Made by a program: the position numbers and the translations under genes. From assembly GCF_000332155.1 (NCBI RefSeq), contig NZ_KB235904.1, positions 1-44,547 of the forward strand: a DNA stretch of 44,547 nt, read 5' to 3'. Shown here one piece after another: positions 25,107 to 32,869 of this stretch (position 1 is the stretch's first letter; each line of letters begins with the position of its first letter). The notes beneath the pieces are model-generated. The model was given only the letters and a program-made list of their open reading frames with translations, was not told where the DNA came from and did not search any database. The stretch is from Kamptonema formosum PCC 6407. GTDB taxonomy: Bacteria; Cyanobacteriota; Cyanobacteriia; Cyanobacteriales; Microcoleaceae.

Positions 25107-25837
25107 AATTTCTTTACAAAAAGTTATCAAAATTGTTGGAATTTTAATCTTCAAGTCTAGGCAAAAGCCAAAAAATTTGCTAATCTATCAATCCTAGCCT
25201 TGATAACGGTAAGCTTGTTTTCCTCAAAAGTTGGTTTTTTCATAGGTGTGAGAGACGAGTCAACAGTCCAGTGCTAACTTCAGGTGCATTTTGCAACCGA
25301 CGGTTAGCGGAGCGAGCAACAACAATTCTAAGCAAAAGCCCCGAATTTTCTTCTGCTACGGCTAAATTTGTCTGAAGTAGGAGCGATGGAGCAAAGTTTG
25401 GTTAAGTTAGCAGGTTGGGGTTTGAGTGGAACAGTCGTTCTACTAAATAGGTCAGGATTTACGCAGAGATACCTCAAAATACCTCTTAAAAATGGAAAAT
25501 TTCAAATTTTCCCATTTTTTAACAGGAGAATCTGAAAAGCCTCCTTTTTAAGGAGATTCTGGTATCTATAAATACTTAAGTCCTAATACGTAAAATTTTA
25601 CGGATTCTGTAGCTTAGCAGATGAAGTTAATCGCTGAACCTATTTTAGTGGGTTTAGAAAGCAAAAATTATCTTCGTTCTTGCTGCAATCGCGATCGCAA
25701 AACGGCTTCAACCTTAGCCAAAAGCTTAGCAAATGTTTCAGCAGTTGATAGACAAAATAAAAACTGTCCAATCCACACTCAAACATATTAGGTCGATTTC
25801 ACACAATGGTGTCTAACACAGGGAGATGTAAGTCACG
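25107..25837. other. Long intergenic region with hairpins and a possible decayed element
   Basis: 731 bases with no credible gene. CAGGATTTACGC at 25453-25464 resembles the end of the 111-bp element, and ACTTAAGTCCTAA near 25576-25588 could be its partner, giving a possible diverged relative. Inside are palindromes AAAATGGAAAATTTC/AAATTTTCCCATTTT and an AAGCCTCC/AAGGAG hairpin. HIP1 sites occur near 25690. The promoter of the DUF2949 gene should lie at the right end. Confidence 0.45.
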
Positions 25838-26050
25838 ATGGCACCCGCTACATATACTCGATTAATTCGTTTTTTACAAGAAGATTTAGCTATTTCTCCT
25901 GCTTCTATTGCTGTCGCCGAACGCGCTGGTAGCCCTCAGTGTAGGAATAACGAGCAAGATCCTCACTCTCTGCCAATGGTTCTCTGGCAGTACGGTTTGG
26001 TGACACTAGAACAGTTAGATAAAATCTTTGATTGGCTAGCAAGAGCTTAA
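25838..26050 (+). CDS. DUF2949 family protein
   Basis: A 70-residue protein matching the small cyanobacterial DUF2949 family: TYTRLIRFLQEDLAISPASI at the start and LPMVLWQYGLVTLEQLDKIF at the end. It is probably all-helical and soluble. The function of the family is unknown. GGGAG about 11 bases upstream serves the ATG. It stands alone between two repeat-rich gaps. Confidence 0.8.
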   Translation: MAPATYTRLIRFLQEDLAISPASIAVAERAGSPQCRNNEQDPHSLPMVLWQYGLVTLEQLDKIFDWLARA

Positions 26051-26088
26051 TATTTTGGTCTGTACTTTATCAACCTGCTATCTACTGT

Positions 26089-26147
26089 AATGGCTAATAG
26101 CTAATGGCTAATGGCTAATGGCTAATGGCTAATAGCTAATGGCTAAC
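26089..26147. repeat. Tandem heptanucleotide repeat (GGCTAAT)
   Basis: About eight units of GGCTAAT or AGCTAAT run without spacers and abut the 111-bp element. This is a slipped-strand type repeat characteristic of cyanobacterial intergenic DNA. Confidence 0.85.
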
Positions 26148-26152
26148 TATAT

Positions 26153-26263
26153 CAGGACTTACGCTCATGGCTCCAGAAACCCGGTTATTGAGAGCATCTG
26201 TGGGTGCAGGCGAAGTATTTTCGTAAAAAACCCCGGTTTCTTTGGTTGGCTGCGTAAGTCCTG
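26153..26263. mobile_element. 111-bp miniature element, copy 1
   Basis: Perfect 12-bp terminal inverted repeats CAGGACTTACGC and GCGTAAGTCCTG flank 87 internal bases. TATAT lies directly on both sides, a 5-bp target duplication. The copy at 42664-42774 is the same length in reverse orientation. Nothing is coded, so it must be moved in trans. Confidence 0.85.
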
Positions 26264-26595
26264 TATATTTTAGTTCTATAAGTAGTCCAAATAAATAAAC
26301 GTAAAATACTCGTACCCTTACCTAAAAATAATTTGAGAACTTGACTGTAAGCAGGCTACAGTTTACGAGTACATCCTTAATTGCTAAATGCTAATTCATA
26401 ATCCAGTGTGATACCAATATAGTTTGTAAGTGAGAAAGATTAGGGTTACTGTAGTCTCCTTCAGGTCTTTTGGAATCCATGAGTCGATCTCCAAAACCTA
26501 AACAATCGTACTAGAGCAAGTCAAGCTAACTAGCTTGACTTGCTATGCCCAACAGGTGCGTAATACTTTGTAAACTTGATTAAGGAGGAAATCAA
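26264..26595. other. Intergenic region upstream of the ArsC-like gene
   Basis: 332 bases with no gene. CAAGTCAAGCTAACTAGCTTGACTTG near 26517-26542 is a strong hairpin that could be a terminator or operator. AAGGAGGAAAT just before 26596 is a near-perfect ribosome-binding site. Confidence 0.55.
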
Positions 26596-27060
26596 ATGGC
26601 TACTGTTATTTTCTACGAAAAACCAGGATGCAAAAATAACACAAAGCAAAAAGCTTTGTTGCAAGCAGCAGGACATACCATTGAAGCTCATAATTTGCTG
26701 ACTACCGCCTGGACAATAGAAACTCTACGCCCATTTTTTGGGGATTTACCAGTTGTAGAATGGTTTAATTATACCGCACCTCGAATTAAATCAGGGGAGA
26801 TACTTCCCGACGAATTGAATACAGAAAAGGCTTTGAATCTGATGATTAATGACCCTCTGTTGATTCGTCGTCCGCTTATGCAAGTTGGCGATCGCCGGGA
26901 AGTAGGTTTTGAGCAAGATAAAATTGCTAGCTGGATTAGTTTAGAAGCCGCAGATGCCTCTGGGCAAATTGTTCGAGATCGATTGATTCAGGAAGATTTA
27001 CAAACTTGTCCTAATAGCCATCAGCCCCATTCTATTGCTTGTAAGGTTGCCGAATGCTAA
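26596..27060 (+). CDS. Nitrogenase-associated ArsC/Spx-like protein
   Basis: A 154-residue thioredoxin-fold protein of the ArsC/Spx type known as nitrogenase-associated protein. It starts MATVIFYEKPGCKNNTKQKA with a single Cys (C12) in place of the CxxC pair. FFGDLPVVEWFNYTAPRIKS follows, and PLLIRRPLMQVGDRREVGF is the family signature with conserved Arg and Pro. A C-terminal extension holds three further Cys and ends CKVAEC. A strong ribosome-binding site (AAGGAGG) fixes the start. Relatives lie near nif genes in diazotrophs, but no nif gene is in this window, so the role is inferred from the family name only. Confidence 0.82.
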   Translation: MATVIFYEKPGCKNNTKQKALLQAAGHTIEAHNLLTTAWTIETLRPFFGDLPVVEWFNYTAPRIKSGEILPDELNTEKALNLMINDPLLIRRPLMQVGDRREVGFEQDKIASWISLEAADASGQIVRDRLIQEDLQTCPNSHQPHSIACKVAEC

Positions 27061-27061
27061 T

Positions 27062-27180
27062 TATGCACTCTCTACCTCAATCATTAGTCCTCCCTGAGCA
27101 TCCTAGCCTAAGCGCCCCTTATTATTCTCTTCCCTAGCCCTGAGCATCGTAGCCCCTAGCCCCTATTATTCTCTTTCCCA
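27062..27180. repeat. Degenerate CTAGCCC repeat tract
   Basis: Contains CCCTAGCCCTGAGCATCGTA and CCCCTAGCCCCTATTATTCT, sequences also seen in the element copy at 40474-40658. It is probably a decayed relative without recognisable ends, lying between two genes. Confidence 0.55.
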
Positions 27181-27198
27181 TTTATTGAGGATTTTTTT

Positions 27199-27537
27199 AT
27201 GAAAACGTCCATATTTCCCCCTGACGATCTTGCTCCTATTCCAACATCTCTAGATCGAATCTTGCAGTCACAGCTTGAGGAAGCCGTGAGTTACTATTTC
27301 TATGCAGGTTGCGATCGCATCACCCAGACCCTCTTAAGTCAGTGTGAGTGGTCAATAGAAACTCTGGATGTACCAACATTGACAATTACCTGTCCTAATG
27401 CTGAAACATACTGGCATCTTGTTAGCAACATTAAAGGTATCAGCGATTATTTATCGCGCGTGACTCGTCCCAGCAGAATTGAGGTGCTTCCTAAAGACAA
27501 GAAAAATTTTTACTTTGAAGTTGAAATTGGTGCATGA
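27199..27537 (+). CDS. Hypothetical protein, unknown family
   Basis: A 112-residue soluble, acidic protein starting MKTSIFPPDDLAPIPTSLDR. It has a helical middle (LQSQLEEAVSYYFYAGC) and a strand-rich end with PTLTITCPNAETYWHL and NFYFEVEIGA, an alpha/beta pattern. I recognise no domain, signal peptide or membrane segment. GAGG nine bases upstream supports the ATG. It follows the ArsC-like gene in the same direction with a 138-base, repeat-filled gap, so co-transcription is possible but not compelling. Confidence 0.6.
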   Translation: MKTSIFPPDDLAPIPTSLDRILQSQLEEAVSYYFYAGCDRITQTLLSQCEWSIETLDVPTLTITCPNAETYWHLVSNIKGISDYLSRVTRPSRIEVLPKDKKNFYFEVEIGA

Positions 27538-27603
27538 GTCGGGAACAACTAAAACCTTATAACTTCTTCTTCCAGCCTGTTGAACTCGCCAACTAAAAAT
27601 AAA

Positions 27604-27634
27604 GCGATCGCTCTTTTTTTCAAAAAGCGATCGC
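27604..27634. terminator. HIP1-based hairpin between convergent genes
   Basis: GCGATCGCT (27604-27612) and AGCGATCGC (27626-27634) pair around a T-rich loop. It lies between convergent genes and may end transcription of both. HIP1 abundance makes chance possible. Confidence 0.4.
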
Positions 27635-27726
27635 CAATATCAGTTACTAGAAATCAGTTGCAAAAAGCTAGCATAATCTAACCAATAACAACCCAAAAAA
27701 CAAATGCACCCAACACCATTTCCCTA

Positions 27727-28233
27727 CTAGAAATCTTGGGGTAACAAAGAACTCAAGCGATCTAATAAAGGGTCAGGCTCCCGACGTAGAGCCTCAACCT
27801 CAGCATCCGGCTCTACAGCAAAATGCTCCTCCGGTTCAGGCTCTACCCGTCTAGGCTCTACCGCCATAGCAACTTGGGCAAACTTAGTATTGACACTTGC
27901 CTGCAACTGTTCTAGCTGTTCGCTAAGTTTAGTCAGGTGGCGTTCCAACCCCTCCACACGGCTAATTTCCTCAGCAGAAACATTGAGCTCAAACTCAGCA
28001 AACTTGAGCTGAAGTTCAGCAATCCGCTGTTCCAACCGCTGAAAACTAGGAGTAGGCCCAGCAGACTCAGAAACAGATAAAAACTGCCACAAAGCCTGCT
28101 TGCAGAGATTGCTGAAAGTTTGGTACTGAGTCAGGACTAACTCTTTTTCGATAGCCGCCAACAAAGTTTGATCCGCAGCATCCTCCGTAAATGCGACCGA
28201 GAAATTCCCCTTATTTTTTGCCCAGAGTGCCAT
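27727..28233 (-). CDS. ParR-like partner of the actin-like protein
   Basis: A 168-residue protein 24 bases downstream of the ParM-like gene. The first ~55 residues (FSVAFTEDAADQTLLAAIEK then NLCKQALWQFLSV) resemble a ribbon-helix-helix DNA-binding domain, as in ParR of type II plasmid partition. A coiled coil follows (about residues 70-125: RLEQRIAELQLKFAEFEL, LERHLTKLSEQLEQLQASV). The acidic Pro-rich linker ends in a short helix, DPLLDRLSSLLPQDF, that could bind the filament end. I use the ATG at 28233 over a TTG at 28242. The adaptor role is inferred from position and domain shape. Confidence 0.6.
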   Translation of the reverse strand: MALWAKNKGNFSVAFTEDAADQTLLAAIEKELVLTQYQTFSNLCKQALWQFLSVSESAGPTPSFQRLEQRIAELQLKFAEFELNVSAEEISRVEGLERHLTKLSEQLEQLQASVNTKFAQVAMAVEPRRVEPEPEEHFAVEPDAEVEALRREPDPLLDRLSSLLPQDF

Positions 28234-28257
28234 AGGGTTCAAGCCTTATTCTGTTAC

Positions 28258-29355
28258 TTATTTCAATGTAGCTAGCTGGGCCTCTGCATAGATATACTGT
28301 CCCAAAGCATTAGCTTCGCGCGTCGGCTTAGCCAAGTGAGCCTTAAGATTAGCCTCTTCAACCAGTGGTTTGAGAACTTCCCAGAAAAATTCACCACCGC
28401 CACCAGTGAAAACAACATCAGTTACCCGCTCTGGCAGCCATTCCATCAACCGCTCAGAGAGCTCAGTAGCAAAACTTTTACGCAGCGTAGGCAGAATTTC
28501 ATCTAAATTAATCTGCTTATTCGAGCCTCTTGGCCTGTAGAAGCGCTTACCCTCTTCTTTGTGAACAGATTCCAACAGCGACAGAGATTGAGGGTCTGCC
28601 TTACCTCCAGTCTTGGCAATCACTTGTTCAGTAACTTGTTCGTAGAACTTGTTCATTGCCAAAGAATCGCTCTTGGAAACGGCCCGCGCAAAACGGAAAC
28701 GGTCTACCATCAGAAAATCAGTAGTTTGGTGTCCAATATCCACAACAGCTACCGACAACTCCGGCAACTCCGGCGAAAATTCCTTATTGTCTTGAGCTTC
28801 GCACCAGATCAAACTGCCAAACCCTTCGGGCATTACCCAAACTTGGCGAATGTCAATCTCAACGCGATTTCCTCGATAAACCAGAACATGGGGAGCCTTT
28901 AGTTGGCTGATAATCTGTTCCTTTTCCTTCTCAAACTGCTCCTGGGAATAGAAAGGCAGACCCAGCACAACAGCCAACTCGCCCTTCATCTGAAAGTATC
29001 CAACACAGGAAAAAACCTTGACCAGTGCATCTACTACCTTCGATTGGTCAGCGGTGCCAAGATGAGCGCCAAAGTCGGCAGCTAGTTGACCGATCGCGTA
29101 CCCGTTGCCCTGGTACTCTAGCCACATATCCAATAGGGGGTCTGTAGCCTTAGATTCAAAACTACCGCCCCGTACCTTCTCAACTGACTCCTTGGCAACA
29201 TTAGACGGGATGAAAACCACGCCATTCGGATTGCGGCTCACACAAGCTTTAGTGGCTGTCCGGCCCAAGTCAGCGCTGAGAATGTTTTTAGTCGAATCAG
29301 CTACCTGTCTGGCGAGCATAGCTGGATTGGGAACAAGCTGTCTAGTTGTTGTCAT
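28258..29355 (-). CDS. ParM/StbA-like actin-family ATPase
   Basis: A 365-residue actin-like protein of the ParM/StbA family, which polymerises with ATP. The phosphate-1 motif is ILSADLGRTATKACVS (D29). The phosphate-2 motif is VAVVDIGHQTTDFLMV near residue 203, and the adenosine motif is VVFTGGGGEFFWEVL near residue 313. In plasmids ParM filaments push apart ParR-bound DNA; chromosomal copies are common in filamentous cyanobacteria and their cargo is not established. It heads a two-gene operon with the RHH/coiled-coil protein. The gene is divergent from ftsH across a 752-base gap that holds GTTAAG iterons. Confidence 0.85.
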   Translation of the reverse strand: MTTTRQLVPNPAMLARQVADSTKNILSADLGRTATKACVSRNPNGVVFIPSNVAKESVEKVRGGSFESKATDPLLDMWLEYQGNGYAIGQLAADFGAHLGTADQSKVVDALVKVFSCVGYFQMKGELAVVLGLPFYSQEQFEKEKEQIISQLKAPHVLVYRGNRVEIDIRQVWVMPEGFGSLIWCEAQDNKEFSPELPELSVAVVDIGHQTTDFLMVDRFRFARAVSKSDSLAMNKFYEQVTEQVIAKTGGKADPQSLSLLESVHKEEGKRFYRPRGSNKQINLDEILPTLRKSFATELSERLMEWLPERVTDVVFTGGGGEFFWEVLKPLVEEANLKAHLAKPTREANALGQYIYAEAQLATLK

Positions 29356-29568
29356 TATAAATGTGTTACCTCACTGAGCCTCACCATTATCATGCCTTAT
29401 CCCTTGACACTGCCAGAGTTAAAAGCAGCAAGTTTTGTGGCGATTCTTATAACTTTACCCAGATCGGCTTTCAATTGAGCATCGGATCTCCAATTCTCCT
29501 GCGATCCCTCACTCAAGAGCTCCCCCGCCCCCCGCTCCTCTATTCCCCCGCTTGCTCTAAAACCTATT

Positions 29569-29604
29569 GTTAAGTTAAATTTAGTTAAGATTCTGAGTGT
29601 TAAG
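29569..29604. promoter_or_regulatory. Three GTTAAG hexamers at 15-base spacing
   Basis: GTTAAG occurs at 29569, 29584 and 29599, exactly 15 bases apart in one direction. This regular array could be a regulator operator or a partition-type iteron set for the ParR-like protein. The cyanobacterial Pho box also uses CTTAAC units but with 11-base spacing, so it does not fit. Confidence 0.35.
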
Positions 29605-30033
29605 CTCCGCTGCACTTCCCCAGCGCTGCGCTTTTATCTGATTTATCCACTCTTAGAGCTAATTGCATTTGTCAGTAACTCAGGGCTAAAGCCACTGAGC
29701 TTGTAAGAGCAAGTCTCAAAGCAAGCTATTCTGACCAGCCTAAGTCTTAACGACTACGTTATTTGGGTCACGACACCCCGGAATCCGAAGCTAGTTCCCT
29801 GCTCTGTCGTTTGCAATTAAACAGTTCTAAAGTCACTGGAACAGTGTTGCAAGCCTAACAAGCCCTTATAACATTGGCGAAGCTAACATTACCCCGCAAG
29901 GGAGGCCTAACAAAGGCAACCATTATGCGTACAGGATTGCGAGGTTTGAGATGGTAATTGTCCCATCGAAAGTACATTACAAAAGTACACCAAGCTAAGC
30001 AATTCCAAGGCGGTAATGGATACGAAGATTCAC

Positions 30034-30084
30034 GGTGGTTAAAACCACCCGCGTCGTTTCCTTCTCAGGTCTAAAGACTCTGAG
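30034..30084 (+). promoter_or_regulatory. Two hairpins in the ftsH leader
   Basis: GGTGGTT/AACCACC (30034-30049) and CTCAGGTC/GACTCTGAG (30064-30084, one bulge) lie just upstream of the ATG at 30108. No clear ribosome-binding site follows, so translation may be structure-controlled. Confidence 0.4.
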
Positions 30085-30107
30085 TTTCGCACTTACCGAG
30101 CTTTTTT

Positions 30108-31994
30108 ATGAAAATAACGTGGAAAACTGCACTACTTTGGACTTTACCAGCTTTAGTCATCGGATTTTTCCTGTGGCAAGGGGCCTTTGCTGCTTCCCCC
30201 ACAGATATGAGCAAGAATACTGCTAGTACCCGGATGAGCTATGGCAGATTCTTGGAGTACCTTAACGCCAGTAGAGTAACTAGCGTTGACCTCTATGAAG
30301 GGGGTCGCACGGCTATTGTGGAGGCGATCGATCCAGAATTGGATAATCACGCGCAGCGGTGGCGGGTAGATTTGCCAGCAAATGCTCCTGAATTGATTTC
30401 TCAACTCAGGGATGCCAATATTGCTTTTGATACTCACCCTACACGCAATGACGGCGCACTCTGGAGCTTAGTAGGAAACTTAGTTTTCCCGATTCTGTTG
30501 ATCGCAGGTTTGTTTTTTCTCTTCCGCCGCAGCAATAATGTCCCCGGTGGGCCTGGTCAAGCGATGAATTTCGGGAAATCGAAGGCTCGTTTCCAAATGG
30601 AGGCTAAAACGGGTGTTGTCTTCGGTGATGTGGCTGGAGTTGAAGAAGCGAAAGAAGAACTTGAAGAAGTGGTGACATTTCTGAAAAAGCCGGAACGATT
30701 TACTGCTATTGGCGCGAAGATTCCTAAAGGTGTGTTGCTTGTCGGCCCTCCCGGAACTGGTAAAACTTTGCTGGCAAAGGCGATCGCAGGTGAAGCGGGT
30801 GTTCCTTTCTTCAGCATCTCTGGTTCGGAATTTGTGGAGATGTTTGTCGGTGTTGGTGCTTCCCGCGTTCGGGACTTGTTTAAGAAGGCTAAGGAAAATG
30901 CTCCTTGTATTATCTTTATTGATGAAATCGATGCTGTAGGCCGTCAGCGGGGTGCAGGTATTGGTGGCGGTAACGATGAACGGGAACAGACTCTCAACCA
31001 ATTGCTGACGGAAATGGACGGTTTTGAGGGCAATACTGGGATTATTATCATTGCGGCTACTAACCGCCCTGATGTACTTGACTCTGCTTTGCTGCGTCCG
31101 GGTCGGTTCGATCGCCAGGTGTCGGTGGATACGCCGGATATTAAGGGTCGCTTAGAAATCTTAGAGGTTCACGCTCGAAATAAGAAACTGGGTGCGGATA
31201 TTTCTTTGGATGCGATCGCCCGCCGTACTCCTGGCTTTACTGGTGCTGATTTGGCGAATTTGCTCAATGAAGCAGCGATTTTAACCGCTCGTCGTCGTAA
31301 GGATGCGATTACGATGTTGGAGGTTGATGACGCTGTAGACCGCGTTGTGGCGGGTATGGAAGGTACTCCTTTGGTTGATAGCAAGAGCAAGCGTTTAATC
31401 GCTTATCACGAAATTGGCCACGCGATCGTGGGTACGATTATTAAAGCTCACGATCCCGTACAGAAGGTGACTTTAGTTCCTCGCGGACAAGCACGGGGTT
31501 TGACTTGGTTTATGCCAAGTGAAGACCAAGGATTGATTTCGCGATCGCAAATTCTCGCCCGGATTATGGGCGCTTTAGGTGGTCGCGCCGCCGAAGAAGT
31601 AGTTTTCGGCGATGCTGAAGTTACTACTGGTGCAGGTAACGATTTGCAGCAGGTAACGGGAATGGCCCGGCAAATGGTAACTCGCTTTGGGATGTCCGAT
31701 TTAGGGCCGATGTCTCTGGAAGCACAACAGAGTGAAATCTTTTTGGGTCGGGACTACACAGCGCGATCGGAGTATTCTGAAGAAATCGCCTCTCGCATTG
31801 ATGGTCAAGTCCGGTCAATAGTCGATCATTGCTATAACGAAGCTCGCCGAATTATCCGCGAAAATCGCACAGTCATTGACCGTTTAGTTGACCTGTTGAT
31901 CGAGAAAGAAACAATCGACGGTGAAGAGTTCCGCCAAATTGTTGCTGAGTACACTTTTGTGCCTGAAAAAGAGGAGTATGTGCCTCAGTTATAG
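30108..31994 (+). CDS. ftsH: ATP-dependent zinc metalloprotease FtsH
   Basis: A 628-residue membrane AAA+ protease. There are two membrane spans ([20 protein letters not shown] near residue 7, and [14 protein letters not shown] near residue 125) with a short lumenal/periplasmic domain between. The AAA module has Walker [15 protein letters not shown] (G213), Walker [13 protein letters not shown] and the second-region [18 protein letters not shown]. The Zn2+ site is [10 protein letters not shown] (H434, E435, H438) with distal D512 in [11 protein letters not shown]. The sequence is close to cyanobacterial FtsH2-type proteins that remove damaged D1 from photosystem II as hexamers in thylakoids. 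It is monocistronic with a structured leader. Confidence 0.95.
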   Translation: MKITWKTALLWTLPALVIGFFLWQGAFAASPTDMSKNTASTRMSYGRFLEYLNASRVTSVDLYEGGRTAIVEAIDPELDNHAQRWRVDLPANAPELISQLRDANIAFDTHPTRNDGALWSLVGNLVFPILLIAGLFFLFRRSNNVPGGPGQAMNFGKSKARFQMEAKTGVVFGDVAGVEEAKEELEEVVTFLKKPERFTAIGAKIPKGVLLVGPPGTGKTLLAKAIAGEAGVPFFSISGSEFVEMFVGVGASRVRDLFKKAKENAPCIIFIDEIDAVGRQRGAGIGGGNDEREQTLNQLLTEMDGFEGNTGIIIIAATNRPDVLDSALLRPGRFDRQVSVDTPDIKGRLEILEVHARNKKLGADISLDAIARRTPGFTGADLANLLNEAAILTARRRKDAITMLEVDDAVDRVVAGMEGTPLVDSKSKRLIAYHEIGHAIVGTIIKAHDPVQKVTLVPRGQARGLTWFMPSEDQGLISRSQILARIMGALGGRAAEEVVFGDAEVTTGAGNDLQQVTGMARQMVTRFGMSDLGPMSLEAQQSEIFLGRDYTARSEYSEEIASRIDGQVRSIVDHCYNEARRIIRENRTVIDRLVDLLIEKETIDGEEFRQIVAEYTFVPEKEEYVPQL

Positions 31995-32007
31995 GGGCGG
32001 ATAAAGA

Positions 32008-32100
32008 AACCGGGTTTCTTAGAAAAATCTCAGATTCTCTGCGAGATATCTAGCCAGAAACCCGGTTTCTAGTTTCTAGTCTTTTTGGGCGTAAATCCTG
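32008..32100. repeat. Decayed relative of the 111-bp element
   Basis: Contains AGAAACCGGGTTTCTT and CCAGAAACCCGGTTTCT, motifs found inside the 111-bp element, and ends GCGTAAATCCTG, one base off its terminal repeat. The left end is missing. It lies between ftsH and the parD-like gene. Confidence 0.5.
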
Positions 32101-32132
32101 TATAGGATTTCTAGTAAAAAACAGCTAATTCT

Positions 32133-32408
32133 ATGAACATTAGTCTTACACCTGAACAGGAAAAGTTTATTGATTTACAAATAAAAAGCGGTGGCTATTC
32201 TTCTGCTGATGAAGTAATTGCACAGGCATTGCAACTGCTTCAAGAAAGCTACCGTAATTCGGTTGAACAGCGACTGGAAGAATTACAACAGAAAATAGCA
32301 AGTGCAACTGAACAAATAACCAAAGGACAACTAACGGACGGCGAAATAGTTTTTGCCAGAATCCAGGAAAAAATTCGCCTGCTTTCTGAGGCTCAGCCAG
32401 AAACATGA
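32133..32408 (+). CDS. ParD-like antitoxin
   Basis: A 91-residue antitoxin of the ParD/CopG ribbon-helix-helix type: MNISLTPEQEKFIDLQIKSG, then GYSSADEVIAQALQLLQES is the DNA-binding part. The C-terminal helix (EELQQKIASATEQITKGQL) would bind the toxin. The stop overlaps the parE start by 4 bases (ATGA), the usual translational coupling. Its toxin gene is broken downstream, so the antitoxin is now an orphan, possibly kept because related toxins elsewhere are neutralised. Confidence 0.85.
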   Translation: MNISLTPEQEKFIDLQIKSGGYSSADEVIAQALQLLQESYRNSVEQRLEELQQKIASATEQITKGQLTDGEIVFARIQEKIRLLSEAQPET

Positions 32409-32818
32409 GTAGCTACAATTTTACAGATGATGCAATCCAAGATATAAATGAAATTTGCGATTACCTATTCACTAAAAAAAAATTATAATGCCGCTAGCCG
32501 CTTTTTTGATACACTAAGGCAGAAATGTAAACTTGTGGCAAATTTTCCCAATATGGGAAAAAGTTACGAGTATATATCACCCAACTTGCGTGGTTTTATA
32601 GTTGATGATTATAGCAACCGCCCAGTCGCTTAGGACGTTCTGATTTCCTGCCACTATAGATTCTATTCCCTTCTTCCCCTAGCCCCTAGTCCCTAGCCCC
32701 TAGCCCCTAGCTATATATCATTTTCTACTATCCCACAGAAGCGGGAATTAATGTTGCTCGTATCTTGAGTGGTTATCGCGACTTTGAGCCTATTTTTTCG
32801 CCAAACAGCGACAACTAA
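32405..32818 (+). pseudogene. parE toxin broken by frameshift and element insertion
   Basis: The first frame gives MSSYNFTDDAIQDINEICDY and stops just after an A9 tract (TTCACTAAAAAAAAATTATAA). A second frame continues with NAASRFFDTLRQKCKLVANF and PNLRGFIVDDY. A ~102-bp element (32612-32713) interrupts after VDDY, and the tail IIFYYPTEAGINVARILSGY then RDFEPIFSPNSDN follows. The joined product is a normal ParE-type toxin of about 100 residues. Two separate lesions make it inactive, unless the A-tract permits slippage; even then the insertion truncates it. Confidence 0.88.
32612..32713. mobile_element. CTAGCCC-containing small element, copy B, inside parE
   Basis: About 102 bp from TAGCAACCGCCCAGTCGC to CCCCTAGCTA. 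It holds TTAGGACGTTCTGA, TATTCCCTTCTTCCCCTAG and CTAGCCC heptamers as in copies A, C and D. Both flanks are TA-rich (GATTA ... TATATC), consistent with a TA or TATA target duplication. Exact excision restores the parE frame. Confidence 0.8.
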
Positions 32819-32869
32819 ATCTACAAATTTCGCAAAGTATCGACCATCAAATTAGATTACACACGACAA

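Larger units (their letters stand above)
29356..30107. other. Divergent control region between parM-like and ftsH
   Basis: 752 bases without a credible gene. It includes three GTTAAG hexamers at 29569-29604, a CTCAGGGCT/AGCCACTGAG hairpin near 29683-29700 and two leader hairpins before ftsH. The promoters of both divergent operons must lie here, but I cannot assign -10 boxes with confidence. Confidence 0.55.

Noticed and set aside
29569-29604. Pho box (CTTAACCT units) for phosphate control
   Set aside because: The hexamer spacing is 15 bases, not 11, and the units lack the trailing CT.
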